Assembly: GCF_014205835.1 (NCBI RefSeq)
Contig: NZ_JACHCQ010000025.1
Span: 1-64,000 of the forward strand
Length of the DNA: 64,000 nt
From: Pedobacter sp. AK013
GTDB lineage: Bacteria; Bacteroidota; Bacteroidia; Sphingobacteriales; Sphingobacteriaceae
Direction of reading: 5' to 3'
The position numbers and the translations under genes are program-made. Below the pieces are notes generated by a model. That model worked only from the letters and a program-made list of their open reading frames with translations, searched no databases and was not told where the DNA came from. This document shows, piece after piece, positions 34,901-44,254 of the stretch (within the stretch, counting starts at the first letter, position 1; each line of letters opens with the position of its first letter).

Positions 34901-37571
34901 TATTGTTTACGAATCAGATACTTATAACAAAGTGGCCTTGTACCGCAATGCTGCAATTCAGGTTAGCGGAGTAGTTAACCTTGGGAATTCAAGTATGCAG
35001 ATCAATTCGACTGGTGATTTCGGGATTGATTTAAGAGACTTTATTAAGCCCGGCGACAAGGTAAAGGTAAATTTAACAGGATTATACGAGGTTTATGGTT
35101 ATGAGGATCAATATGGTAATATCGTAAATACTCAGCAGCCCATTAATCCGAAATCGGGAGATACGCCTTCTTTATTGGTTACAAGTGTCTCAGAGAATTA
35201 TGTTGTTATAAATGATCCTGGATTTTATAATCAGGTTTTTGTTGACCAACCGAATGCCAGCTATAGCCATGGAAACATGACTGCCGGGGGCATAGGCAAT
35301 AACTATGGTGGTGGCCTCCGCGTGAAGCAGGTAATAAACAGAGAGCCTATAACTGATGTAAAGATGGCTGTCAACTATAATTACAACCGCGCAGAAAATA
35401 TGGGTTTAAGTTCGGGAACCACTTCTTATGAGCCGCTTGGCTTAGATGCTGTTGAGTTACGGGGTGGAGCCGATCAGATCGATATGCTTAAATCCTTTTC
35501 AAAGCTACTGGGGATATCGAGGGAGGTACCAGCACCGGGTATTATGTACGAATATGTAACAGTAACAACCCAAAGAAGTACAGGTAATATAGAGGTTCAA
35601 CAACTTGGTAAGACAGAATATCAGTTTGAAGTCTTTAAAGAAGGAATGGTAGGACTCTGGAACTTAAACCCGGTAAAATCACAGTATCAAGAGATGTCTA
35701 CAATCCTTTTGCAAAATTATGCAAGTAGGGTTGGGAATTTAAGAAGAATGATCCAATATGATGTAAATGGCAATAAGTTAAATGAAGTAATTAACCATTA
35801 TTTACACGACGAACAACAGGGGCAATCTGCTGATGCAAATAAAACTGAATACGAACCGCTATTAGCTCGTTATAACAAGCAGGGCTTAATTATGGAGCAA
35901 ACAGTTGAAGGTAGATATAACGACGGTAAAACAAGGGCTGTTTTATCTACCAGGGCTAATTACCCTTCTGTAATGACTGGTACCACGAGTATTGATTATA
36001 AAACGGGTATTAAAACAGGTAGTCAGACACTTGCATTCGATTTTTACTCTGGGCAACCCGTTAAAACATTAACAACCGATGGTTATGGAAACCGTTTCGT
36101 TAGTGAAAGCAAACCTGCATACCGTTTTTATCCGGATATGGGGCTAAAATTCATCAACACTAAAAATGCGAACATGTTAAGCCAAATAGCCGAAGAATTG
36201 GTATATAAAGTTGATCAGAATAACAACCCTATTGGGATTTTGTCTGCCAGCGCAACCACTTGGAGTAACCAATCTATTTTGCTGAATGATAGCGAACAGG
36301 AAGTGAATTCGAAAAACGCGCACAGTTCAGAGCCTAATATTTGGCGTAAAAACCAAACCTATCAATGGATGCCGGAAGAAAGGACTGGAGGTTTAACCAG
36401 TATGCCAGAATTTGCATCCTTTTTTAATGGTGGGCAAAATTTACCGACCTGGAGTTTGACAGGACAGATTACCTTATACAATAAGTACTCCAGTCCACTA
36501 GAAGCTACAGATATTAATAATAATTACGCTGCTAACCGAATGGGGCATCATCAATCCAAAATTGTGGCTACTGCAAGTCCCGCCAATTATTACGAAATGA
36601 ACTACACGGGTTTGGAAGATGAGGCTATTGGTTCTGGTATACTGGCAAGAGGTTTCGCTTTAGGAGCTGCCAGCTTAGTGCAGACGGTGAAACATACAGG
36701 TGAAAAATCTGCAATGATCAATTCTGGTCAGTCTGGCATTAGCTATACCGTAAATAGCAATAAGCTAAAACCAGGACGGAATTATTCTGCCTCTGCTTGG
36801 ATGAAACAGCAGGGTAATGGCTCATCTTCTGGTTTATATTATAGGATAAATGGAGGTGCAATGGTGACAGCAGTTGCAACTGCAAATAAAAAAGCAGCTG
36901 ATTGGTACCTAATTAATCTGCAGATACCCGGTAGCAGTATACCTGCAAATGCCAGTGTAGAAATAGGATGCTTTAACAATGGACCGGCAGAGGCTTATTT
37001 TGATGATTTAAGGTTTAAACCTATCAATGCCAGTATGAATACCTATGTGTACAACCTTAAGACAGGTGAACTAGAATATACCTTGGACAATAGCAATATA
37101 TTTACGCATTTTCAGTACGATAGCCAGAGCAGGTTGGTTAAAACCTTTCGCGAAACTTTTGGTTATGGGGTTAAACCTGTAGGCGAGTTTGTATATAATT
37201 ATGCAAAATCGATAAAAGGAACCTGGCAAAACACGGGTATAGAAAGATGCCAAACCGTTAACGGTGCTACAACAGGCTTGAGGGAAGTACAGCAAGTGGA
37301 TGTAAATATATTGAGTTCTACTTATCTTCAAAACAGATGGGTAGTAGATGGCAGTTCATCAGCCTGTGGCGCTAATCCGGAATCATGCACTGGCCCTGAC
37401 CGCAAGTATATTAACGGAACCTGTAGTACTGGTTATAAAGAATATACGAGGTCTGTTCGACATAATTTTGATAATGGCTACACCTGCTATTTCTGGTATA
37501 CCTTTTCAGATGGGACCCATAGTGTCGAATATTCTGAAGAAAATCCTTACGAATGTAATCTAAGCTGGTAA
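31911..37571 (+). CDS. Large secreted Rhs shell protein with glycine-rich barrel-like insert
   Basis: This 1886-aa protein has a signal peptide (about residues 1-31). An N-terminal shell motif follows: NLLTGDLAYNIPLLEVPGPE, GGYPLSLSYHAG, and TWTGLGWSLSPGSVNR near residue 100. Residues about 137-295 are an unusual run of glycine, serine and alternating hydrophobics (IGLSASPDFAKFG, IYGGIGVSYSGAIG, LGGGLGLGFTAN) that reads like transmembrane beta strands. A very long middle region follows. Residues about 1555-1705 form a carbohydrate-binding-like jelly roll (GEKSAMINSGQ, YFDDLRFKP), then YD motifs (HFQYDSQSRLVKTF), and a Cys-containing tail (CGANPESCTG, GTCSTGYKEY). It lies 16 bp before the Rhs core gene and is the counterpart of the protein at 1559. 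Confidence 0.8.
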   Translation: MFKKAPIRKIIALTLTFCVLNNILTPSLVFALTAGPENPDVTSFEPVDTTDMVNLLTGDLAYNIPLLEVPGPEGGYPLSLSYHAGIMPDEEATWTGLGWSLSPGSVNRTVSGFPDDFNGQQNVVRDYWAGGNTSTTSIGVNIGLTGALSAEFGLSISHDTMQGTGIGGYIGLSASPDFAKFGKGFGASASIGLSFDPFGGTSIYGGIGVSYSGAIGKSNASLGGGLGLGFTANSKGFNMGAGVGLSAGLSRPGHANSAFGNMSQSLLGASISSGGGGISLTTGGGYSSVENVNAGRIQTQSRGWGITIPVWFGISISLKRNFTRYWSDETSYVRTFGTLNYPKIAEDIGYYNTEYDSYYLADINDPNYTLLGKNDPVKSTGGTFPDYDTYSVLGQGVSGYMRPYGYQMQLVGKGKYYSGYTTNRTQLDTREEYICDFDWTTGNDYNCRTETYYTTHINNPDKLNFRFINDFSNNYIQQSPQVTNVSNINFDTNPTHGNNDGNYGYDPATERLASSKNIEYFTNDEIKNGSAKLKGFINTQASGFDRTKNPDGSNISTEDRRIGGFMITNESGITYHYALPVYAYDELTRTDNTYGIQNYNKQTRPNPYATTWLLTAVTGPDYVDTNNNGLTDQGDWGYWVSFEHGKWTGNYKWRNPGMGKKKDMDARFEYFSTGKKEIYYLDAIMTPSHTALFEKEIRADGKGTASDNANDPYNGMPPSLLRLNNIILINNSALPNGLNTLRASSGGYNNYGIHLGNNIIDKFDIAQLALSSEDILRKIHLGYDYTLCPQTPNSFDEAGSLYDIANTNTSIMPRLGKLTLNQVQFLGRGGEANIPAMTFDYEIPEDLANSDEVEFYAKKPNSDIYTFVTPTRRYLSFLSFKEGDIVKFNFNGTTFYALIKQANETRLQNDYSFSAFEVKFLSTPPYFPTGHDKYLWTTTKNPPYLAQNYDMWGMFKGDFQAFSGNENLARLPSKASAQSVDVWSLRRIHHALGMTTDIVYESDTYNKVALYRNAAIQVSGVVNLGNSSMQINSTGDFGIDLRDFIKPGDKVKVNLTGLYEVYGYEDQYGNIVNTQQPINPKSGDTPSLLVTSVSENYVVINDPGFYNQVFVDQPNASYSHGNMTAGGIGNNYGGGLRVKQVINREPITDVKMAVNYNYNRAENMGLSSGTTSYEPLGLDAVELRGGADQIDMLKSFSKLLGISREVPAPGIMYEYVTVTTQRSTGNIEVQQLGKTEYQFEVFKEGMVGLWNLNPVKSQYQEMSTILLQNYASRVGNLRRMIQYDVNGNKLNEVINHYLHDEQQGQSADANKTEYEPLLARYNKQGLIMEQTVEGRYNDGKTRAVLSTRANYPSVMTGTTSIDYKTGIKTGSQTLAFDFYSGQPVKTLTTDGYGNRFVSESKPAYRFYPDMGLKFINTKNANMLSQIAEELVYKVDQNNNPIGILSASATTWSNQSILLNDSEQEVNSKNAHSSEPNIWRKNQTYQWMPEERTGGLTSMPEFASFFNGGQNLPTWSLTGQITLYNKYSSPLEATDINNNYAANRMGHHQSKIVATASPANYYEMNYTGLEDEAIGSGILARGFALGAASLVQTVKHTGEKSAMINSGQSGISYTVNSNKLKPGRNYSASAWMKQQGNGSSSGLYYRINGGAMVTAVATANKKAADWYLINLQIPGSSIPANASVEIGCFNNGPAEAYFDDLRFKPINASMNTYVYNLKTGELEYTLDNSNIFTHFQYDSQSRLVKTFRETFGYGVKPVGEFVYNYAKSIKGTWQNTGIERCQTVNGATTGLREVQQVDVNILSSTYLQNRWVVDGSSSACGANPESCTGPDRKYINGTCSTGYKEYTRSVRHNFDNGYTCYFWYTFSDGTHSVEYSEENPYECNLSW

Positions 37572-37587
37572 ATCTAAAATTAACGCG

Positions 37588-40500
37588 ATGAAAAAGATAA
37601 AACTCTCCATACTTTTCTCCTTTCTTCTTGGGCATTTATTTGCCCAGGAAATTATTACAAGTCCTACAACAATAACATTGCCTACCCAGGAGGGAGGAAC
37701 TAAAATTATCACAAGCGGACAGTCTTTGAGTGTAACAAGCGGGCAGGCCATTATTCTTAAAGATGGCTTTCATGCTCAATCTGGTTCATCTGTTTCACTG
37801 CGGATTGCTACAGGTACAATTTACCCCGCCCCGCCATTGGTGAATAATGCCAACCCGGAGCTTAACTGGGTAATGAGCAGGACTTTTAATGCCAATGGAG
37901 ATACCATTTCTGAAAGTAAAAATTTCTTCGATCTGGGAGGGCAGGCCTTACAAAGTCAGGTTAAAAGTTTTGCAACCAAACATGTACTGGCCTCACAACC
38001 GGTCTATGATTTATATGGTCGGCCTGCGATACAATCTTTATCCGCACCGATAAACAGCAGTGGCTTTTATTATAAAGCTGATTTTTTAAGGAATAGTAAC
38101 GGGTTTGGTTATCAAGCCAATAACTTTGATATAGCTGGTAAGGTAAACAACCCTGATCCTTTAGACGCTTCACAGCCTGGTACATTGGGTTGGTACTACA
38201 GTAACAATAATAGTTGGGATAGTTATGTGCCTGCCACAGGTTATCCATACAGTCGTAATGAATTTATGACCGATGGAAGTGGCGCCCTCGCCCGCTCTGG
38301 CGTTATTGGCGAGGTGTTGCGATTGGGTAGTGGTCACGAAAGCTATGGAGGAAACTTTGCTGTTGAATCTCAATTGAGCCATTATCTTTCTTTGCGAAAT
38401 GCTTTTTTTAATGATGCCACAATGGGCAATACTGGGCAAACCGATCTTGTAGGAGAGGCAACGCAAAGTGTAATCCGTGATGAACAGGGGAACTGGGGGA
38501 TTGTAATTGCAGACAAACAGGGAAATACATTAATGACTGCCAGACCGGGCAATTGGTTAAGTACTAACAATACCATTCAGTTAACCGAATATAAAGAAGA
38601 ATTTATCTTGGATGGCAATACGGGCGATTATATTAATAATATCAATATTGTTGGAGCAGGTAAATTAAAAGTGCTGGATAATGGAAATTTAATTTACCAT
38701 GGAGCAGCTTCTGCATATACCCCCCCAGCCAGCTTAAATTCGTCTCATATTTACACCTTAAGGTCTAATAAACCATTAAAAGTATCCTATAGTGTTGTTT
38801 ATAGTTCAGGCGTAGACCGGTTTTGCGAAGATTGCCATTCTAAAATAGCTACAGGCAACGTAATCGGCCAGGATTTTCATTATTTCAGCCTGGCACAGGG
38901 TAGTAATCTAACGGTTACAGGTGGAAGTATCACTTTAATAAACCTGATTACCAATAATACAGAAACAAACTATGGCAATCTGCCATTAGGCCTTTATAAA
39001 GCAATAGTAGAAAGTGGCGAACCACAGCTCAGTTACAGTGCAGGATACGCTGATATCAGCTATAGTTTTTACAACCAAAAAGGCGAGTCTGTTGCTGCAA
39101 TAGCACCTAAGGGTGTGCAGCAGATTTTAACAAATGGTTTAGGTGCTTATGGTAATAAAAACCTGTTACCCTTTACGGAATTTAATGAATTTGATAAGCA
39201 AGGTCGTTTAACTAAAAATACTTCAACCGATGCCGGAACAAGTGAGTTTATTTACCGTAAAGATGGAGCAATCCGTTTTAGTCAGAACGCGGAGCAACGG
39301 AAAACTGGTAAATTTTCTTTTTCTAATTACGATGAGATGTCACGTTTGATAGAATCAGGAGAGTATTTGGGAACGGATATTTCTTTTGAAACAGCAAAGA
39401 CAAATTTAAGTTTAATAAATAGTATAGCTTTAGATGGTGGATTAAATAATACATATAAAAGAGAATGGAACCGTATTCATTACGATTTAACCAACAATAG
39501 TCATGGTTTAAGTAATTACCTACAGGATTTCGTTGAAAATGGAGTTTCGTGGACAGAAAGTGAGTATACAAAAACCTGGTATAGTTATGATGAACAGGGA
39601 AGAACGGTGTGGACAATTAAACAGATAAATGGATTAGGCACTAAAACCATTGATTACGAATATGATTTTTTGGGTAATGTATTAATGGTAGCTTATCAAA
39701 AAGGAAATACTTCAGAAAGTTTTTATCACCATTATCAATACGATGCTGACCAACGCTTGGTGAATGTACAAACAAGCATGGATGGAATAAATAAGATTCA
39801 ACAGGCAGCTTATCAATACTTTCTTCATGGCGGTTTAAAGCGGGTAGAACTGGCTAATAATCTGCAAGGCATAGATTATACCTATACAGCAGATGGTAAA
39901 CTTAAAGCCATCAATCATCCTGAAAGTAGTAATGATCCTGGAAAAGATGGTATACAAAACAGCTTTGCTGCTGACGCTTTTGGTATGACCTTAGAGTATT
40001 TTAATGGTGATTATGTTAGGAATGGCACCGGCATAGCGAGTTTAAATACCAATACCAATAAGGCATATTACAATGGTAATATTACGGCACAAAGCTGGAA
40101 AAGTATAAAGCCAAGCTCATTAGGGACGGCCTATAACGGAGCAGCCATGTCTACATATGAATATGATGAAAAATACCAGTTTAACAACAATAAGTACGGA
40201 AGTCCAAATTTTTCCAATAATACTTTTACCGAAAACTTAAATCTCAACAAAGAACATGGTTTAAGCTACGATGCCAATGGAAATATTCAAAGTTTAAATA
40301 GGAACAATAATTCAGGTAGCCAATTAAGCCTCAATTACCATTACCAGGCCAATAGCAACAAGTTGAGCAGTGTAGATAATTATGCTAATTACAGCTATGA
40401 TGACCTCGGGCAGATGGTTAGACAGCAAAAGGCAAATGGACAGGGATTTTATGTAAACTATACACCAAGTGGAAAAGTGTCGGCTATTTATGCTGATGCT

Positions 40501-41688
40501 ACAAAAACACAGCTAAGGATAAGTTTTGTTTACGATGAATCGGATATGCGTATCCTTAAAACAGATCATATTCAAAACATCAGTACATATTATATTTATG
40601 ATGCAACTGGTAATGTATTAGCCGTTTATGACAATAATGGAACCGGATTGCAGCAAAAAGAAATCCCAATTTATGCCGATGACCGTATCGGTGTATTTAA
40701 TCGTTTAAGCAATAATTATCAGTACGAGTTAACAGATCATTTAGGCAATGTAAGGGTAGTCATCAATCGCAGTAAAAATAGTAATGGTCAGGCTGATGTA
40801 GCTTATTATTCTGATTATTATCCTTTCGGCTCCCCATTAACTTTGGCAAACAACGATTACAGGTATGGTTATCAAGGGCAATATGCAGAAGTGGATAAAG
40901 AAACCGGTTGGAATAACTTTGATTTCAGGATGTATGATGCGCAGATCGGAAGATGGATGAGCACTGATCCTATGGGTGAATTTTGGTCGCCCTATACCGG
41001 GATGGGTAATAACCCTATTTCTACTGTTGATCCAGATGGTGGATGTACAGATTGTCCTAACCCCAAAGAACCTACCTATAAAGGAAATGGAGGGAAAGCA
41101 CTAGATGAAGTAACAATTACTGCTCCAAAACTTAATGGGTATGGCAGAATGAAGATGAGGAGCGAGCGGGGTATTGATCCACTTAAATTCATGAATGGTA
41201 AACCTGATTATGAAGCCATGAATACTGCTAGTACTTATGCTGCAATGAAAAAACCTGAAGATCTTCAGGAATATCTGATTGATGCAGTTATGATAGTTGA
41301 CGGGGCAGAGATTGGCTACTTGTTAGTGAAATTTGTAGGAAAAGGATCCATTACACTGGCAGGGAAATATATCCTTAAACAAGCTATTAAAAACCCAGAA
41401 TATGTAGGTAGAGAACTTTACGCTTTGGAAAATTCAGCTAATAAAGGAGTTCAGGCGATGATGAAGGGAAAAGGCATTGATCGGGCCTTTAGATCAATTG
41501 CGAAAAAAAATATTATTATTAAATTAGCTCAGAAAGTAAAAATTCTTAAGATAAATTCAATGACTAGAGGAGCAGATATGGAAGGACTAAATCTACTAGG
41601 AGAATATTGGTGGGATATTACTACAGCTAAAGATTGGGTAAGACATACTACTAAGTATGGATCTGGGGGAAAGGGATTGTTTTATTAA
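37588..41688 (+). CDS. Rhs core protein with variable C-terminal toxin (locus 2)
   Basis: This 1366-aa protein has a signal peptide (LGHLFAQE, cleavage about residue 20). Next is the ILKDGFHAQSGSSVSLRI module, a DUF6443-like section (NFFDLGGQALQSQVKS), many YD repeats, and the Rhs core at about 1045-1150: DHLGNVRVVINR, YYPFGSPLTLAN, FDFRMYDAQIGRWMSTDP, TVDPDGG. The variable part holds the frequent linker ALDEVTITAP, helical hydrophobic stretches (YLLVKFVGKGSI), and a terminal domain NSMTRGADMEGLNLLGEYWW with DITTAKDWVRHTTKYGSGG. That motif recalls nuclease-like toxin ends (R.aD..G...WDiTT...W..H..KYG), but I cannot name it securely. The gene is intact and has no orphan modules. The next gene is the probable immunity gene. 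Confidence 0.8.
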   Translation: MKKIKLSILFSFLLGHLFAQEIITSPTTITLPTQEGGTKIITSGQSLSVTSGQAIILKDGFHAQSGSSVSLRIATGTIYPAPPLVNNANPELNWVMSRTFNANGDTISESKNFFDLGGQALQSQVKSFATKHVLASQPVYDLYGRPAIQSLSAPINSSGFYYKADFLRNSNGFGYQANNFDIAGKVNNPDPLDASQPGTLGWYYSNNNSWDSYVPATGYPYSRNEFMTDGSGALARSGVIGEVLRLGSGHESYGGNFAVESQLSHYLSLRNAFFNDATMGNTGQTDLVGEATQSVIRDEQGNWGIVIADKQGNTLMTARPGNWLSTNNTIQLTEYKEEFILDGNTGDYINNINIVGAGKLKVLDNGNLIYHGAASAYTPPASLNSSHIYTLRSNKPLKVSYSVVYSSGVDRFCEDCHSKIATGNVIGQDFHYFSLAQGSNLTVTGGSITLINLITNNTETNYGNLPLGLYKAIVESGEPQLSYSAGYADISYSFYNQKGESVAAIAPKGVQQILTNGLGAYGNKNLLPFTEFNEFDKQGRLTKNTSTDAGTSEFIYRKDGAIRFSQNAEQRKTGKFSFSNYDEMSRLIESGEYLGTDISFETAKTNLSLINSIALDGGLNNTYKREWNRIHYDLTNNSHGLSNYLQDFVENGVSWTESEYTKTWYSYDEQGRTVWTIKQINGLGTKTIDYEYDFLGNVLMVAYQKGNTSESFYHHYQYDADQRLVNVQTSMDGINKIQQAAYQYFLHGGLKRVELANNLQGIDYTYTADGKLKAINHPESSNDPGKDGIQNSFAADAFGMTLEYFNGDYVRNGTGIASLNTNTNKAYYNGNITAQSWKSIKPSSLGTAYNGAAMSTYEYDEKYQFNNNKYGSPNFSNNTFTENLNLNKEHGLSYDANGNIQSLNRNNNSGSQLSLNYHYQANSNKLSSVDNYANYSYDDLGQMVRQQKANGQGFYVNYTPSGKVSAIYADATKTQLRISFVYDESDMRILKTDHIQNISTYYIYDATGNVLAVYDNNGTGLQQKEIPIYADDRIGVFNRLSNNYQYELTDHLGNVRVVINRSKNSNGQADVAYYSDYYPFGSPLTLANNDYRYGYQGQYAEVDKETGWNNFDFRMYDAQIGRWMSTDPMGEFWSPYTGMGNNPISTVDPDGGCTDCPNPKEPTYKGNGGKALDEVTITAPKLNGYGRMKMRSERGIDPLKFMNGKPDYEAMNTASTYAAMKKPEDLQEYLIDAVMIVDGAEIGYLLVKFVGKGSITLAGKYILKQAIKNPEYVGRELYALENSANKGVQAMMKGKGIDRAFRSIAKKNIIIKLAQKVKILKINSMTRGADMEGLNLLGEYWWDITTAKDWVRHTTKYGSGGKGLFY

Positions 41689-41696
41689 TTTGGGCC

Positions 41697-42713
41697 ATGA
41701 AAAAGAATGAACTTATAAACCGATGGTATTCTGATGAAGGGACTGCTTTATTAAATAGCATAATCTGGGCGTTTTCCAAAAAGAAAGAATTAGAGGAAAT
41801 CGTTAAGTTAAATAAATATGGTGGACGTTGGGATTTGAGGGGAGCTCCATTATCCCATATAGTTGATCAAAAAAAAATAGGAGACTCCAAGTATCAAATT
41901 AATTTAACTACCGGTTCCTTAAGCGTTACCAAGTATGATTTTGTAGATATCGATTTTACTTATGCAGATATCAGCTATGGAACATTTCAGGAATGTAGTA
42001 TGGATAACTGTTTGCTATCCAGAACAAAGGCAAGGGAAATGCATATTTACGACTGTAATTTTAATAATTGTGTTTTTGAGCATGTAGAGTTTTCGTATTC
42101 ATTTATGAATGATAACATTGGAAACCATGCAGGTTCCTATACTAATTGTAAATTTATCAAATCAAAATTGAATGAGTGTATTTTTACTTTTCCTGTTATT
42201 GATAATTGCCTTTTTGATGATTGCCATTTATACGCGACAAATTTTGATGGTAGCCGCATGCGAAATACGAAATTTAAAGGAGAGGTAAATTCATGTATAT
42301 TCCGAAGCTTTTCACGGCATGCTGTAAAATCGGTTTTTTGGTTATTTAATAGGGTACATCCAAATGATTATCCCAACAGAATGGATAATATCGATTTTTC
42401 AGAGGCCCAAATGTATGGAGTTTCTTTTCTTAATGGCATAAATCTAGATAAGTGTAAGTTCCCTGATGAGGAAGAATTGTTATTAATTAGAGATCTTAAG
42501 TCTATTTATGCTTTGGCCAGCAAACGGATTGCAGAAGAATGGGAGGGAGAGCACAAAAGAATTGGCCTAAATTTAATTAATAATGTATTTTTTAATAAAG
42601 ATAAGCAGAACCAACCGGCTGATCTTTTAGATAAAAAGATGATGAGGGATAACAATGGAATTGGGGAACGTTTCTTTGGATTAATGACTGAATTGGCAAA
42701 TAAATCAAATTAA
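41697..42713 (+). CDS. Pentapeptide-repeat protein, probable immunity
   Basis: This 338-aa cytoplasmic protein has pentapeptide-like repeats across about residues 83-205: YADISYGTFQECSMDNCLLS, MHIYDCNFNNCVFEHVEF, YTNCKFIKSKLNECIFTF, CLFDDCHLYATNFDGSRMRN. These form a right-handed quadrilateral beta helix. The N terminus is helical and basic. The C terminus (about 250-338) is helical with DLKSIYALASKRIAEEWEGE. It starts 8 bp after the Rhs toxin gene, the expected place for immunity. Pentapeptide proteins can mimic DNA, which would suit protection from a nuclease-type toxin, but this is only inference. Confidence 0.6.
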   Translation: MKKNELINRWYSDEGTALLNSIIWAFSKKKELEEIVKLNKYGGRWDLRGAPLSHIVDQKKIGDSKYQINLTTGSLSVTKYDFVDIDFTYADISYGTFQECSMDNCLLSRTKAREMHIYDCNFNNCVFEHVEFSYSFMNDNIGNHAGSYTNCKFIKSKLNECIFTFPVIDNCLFDDCHLYATNFDGSRMRNTKFKGEVNSCIFRSFSRHAVKSVFWLFNRVHPNDYPNRMDNIDFSEAQMYGVSFLNGINLDKCKFPDEEELLLIRDLKSIYALASKRIAEEWEGEHKRIGLNLINNVFFNKDKQNQPADLLDKKMMRDNNGIGERFFGLMTELANKSN

Positions 42714-42735
42714 TATCAACAAATAAAATATAAAA

Positions 42736-43293
42736 ATGACTAAACTAAAGCTCCTATTAATAGTATTATCCCTTTGCATCGCTAACAACCTCAAAGCACA
42801 ATCTGAGTATATCGTTACACTTCAAAATGATACCATTAAAGGTGAAATCAAAAATTATTTAGAAGATAGGGTTAAATTTATCCCCGAGGGCAGTACAGAA
42901 AGGGTAAGATATAAGGCCACCGAAATAAAAGCTTTTCATGTAAAGCAAAAAAAAGATGAAATAGATTTAGAAGCCCTAAAATTGCCCGGAAAAAGAAAGC
43001 CTTTATTTGTCAATCGGGTTTTGTCAGGTAAAATTATTTTGTACGAATTGATCGAAACTTTTGTGAGGTACAATGGAGCAGTTTCGCATGGTGTAACCTG
43101 GTATGTTAAAAAATTGGACCAGGATATCGTAGAAGTTAAAACTTCTGAACTATCCTTTAACCGAAAAGAGAGAGAAGATGCATTTTTTGTACTGTTAAAG
43201 GATAATCCTAAAGTAGCTGAACAATACCAGAATGGAGGTAAGTTTAGTTTCGATTTTATTAAATCAATCATCAACGCTTATAATCAATCTTAA
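42736..43293 (+). CDS. Secreted hypothetical protein
   Basis: The product is a 185-aa protein with a Sec signal peptide (cleavage about residue 21, NLKAQSEY). The mature N terminus YIVTLQNDTIKGEIKNYLED is a pattern common in Bacteroidota secreted proteins (a GDTIKGxI-type beta domain). The rest is basic and beta-rich, with WYVKKLDQDIVEVKTSEL. Function is unknown. It lies 22 bp after the pentapeptide gene and may be cotranscribed. Confidence 0.6.
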   Translation: MTKLKLLLIVLSLCIANNLKAQSEYIVTLQNDTIKGEIKNYLEDRVKFIPEGSTERVRYKATEIKAFHVKQKKDEIDLEALKLPGKRKPLFVNRVLSGKIILYELIETFVRYNGAVSHGVTWYVKKLDQDIVEVKTSELSFNRKEREDAFFVLLKDNPKVAEQYQNGGKFSFDFIKSIINAYNQS

Positions 43294-43326
43294 TATTTAA
43301 GCAGAACTTTATCTAAATTAATCACA

Positions 43327-43692
43327 ATGATCAAGACATTCTATCTATTTGGCATTTTGGTGTTATTTTCGTTAAGCAGCCAAGCTCAAAATGCTTCTTC
43401 ACAACGATTGAACACTCCCGAAAAAAAAGCTACTTTTTTGGTCCGCGATCTGCAGAACAAAATTATGCTGAACGATCAGCAAAAAGATTCGCTTTTCACT
43501 ATTTTTCAGTTACAATTTAGACTGGCCGATTCTCTAAAGAAAAATCAAACTGGCGGGATAGCTAAAAGACAATATTTCCAGTCTATGCTGGCCTCTTCCA
43601 AAAGCAGGATAGACAGTGTTCTGACTAAGGATCAGAGAGTACTTTTTTACCAATGGAAGAGTAATCGCAAATCATTAAAATCTAAAATATAA
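43327..43692 (+). CDS. Secreted small helical protein, Spy/LTxxQ-like
   Basis: The product is a 121-aa protein with a signal peptide (residues 1-20, SSQAQN). It is helical and charged: KATFLVRDLQNKIMLNDQQK, SLFTIFQLQFRLADSLKKN, RIDSVLTKDQRVLFYQWK. The pair L-x-DQQ and LTKDQ fits the LTxxQ repeats of Spy/CpxP-like periplasmic chaperones or stress proteins. It lies 33 bp after the previous gene. A convergent hairpin follows. Confidence 0.55.
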   Translation: MIKTFYLFGILVLFSLSSQAQNASSQRLNTPEKKATFLVRDLQNKIMLNDQQKDSLFTIFQLQFRLADSLKKNQTGGIAKRQYFQSMLASSKSRIDSVLTKDQRVLFYQWKSNRKSLKSKI

Positions 43693-43792
43693 TTTCACTT
43701 ATTCTTATACATACTGAAGCGGTGTCGAGCTCAAATATGTGTTTTAGAATATAAGTTTTCTGAATTTGACATGTGTATATTTTGAGCTGAAA

Positions 43793-43831
43793 AGCGTATA
43801 TAAGCGGCCTGCAATAGCGGCTGCTTATATA
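43793..43831. terminator. Bidirectional hairpin between convergent genes
   Basis: TATATAAGC (43797-43805) pairs with GCTTATATA (43823-43831), and the inner GGCC/GGCT pairs extend the stem to 13 bp with one G-U. It lies immediately before the stop of the VOC gene, so it serves as a terminator for both strands. Confidence 0.6.
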
Positions 43832-43834
43832 TCC

Positions 43835-44224
43835 TTATTTCCATTTCAGTATATTAAACTTATGCCCATCAGGGTCGGCAAAGGCGCAACCGTACATGCC
43901 CTGAAATTCTTCAGGTGGCGAGAATATAGAACCGCCGGCATTTTTTACTTTTACCGCCCATTCATCTACCTCTTCTTTTGTTTCGGCCGAAAGGGTAAAA
44001 ATTACTTCATTGCCCTTACTTAAATCGGCCAGTTCGCCTTTCATGCCTTTTTTTAAGCTGTCCTCTTTAAAAAAGTGGATCACAAAATTGTCCACTCCGA
44101 ATAAAAAGCTGGCTAATTCCTCGCTCTCGCGTCCTGCATTTTTTTCAAAGCCGAGTTTGGTATAAAAGGCTCTGCTTTTCTCTACATTTTTAACGCCTAA
44201 ATTGGCCCAGATTTTTGTTTTCAT
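43835..44224 (-). CDS. VOC-family (glyoxalase/bleomycin-resistance fold) protein
   Basis: The product is a 129-aa single-domain protein. It has the two beta-alpha-beta-beta-beta halves of VOC proteins: IWANLGVKNVEKSRAFYTKL (about 5-24), then EVDEWAVKVKNAGGSIFSPP and the end motif YGCAFADPDGHKFNILKW. No substrate can be given. It is transcribed with the DHFR-like gene 30 bp upstream. Confidence 0.85.
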   Translation of the reverse strand: MKTKIWANLGVKNVEKSRAFYTKLGFEKNAGRESEELASFLFGVDNFVIHFFKEDSLKKGMKGELADLSKGNEVIFTLSAETKEEVDEWAVKVKNAGGSIFSPPEEFQGMYGCAFADPDGHKFNILKWK

Positions 44225-44254
44225 AATTATAGTATTTAAAATATTGATTCCTAA

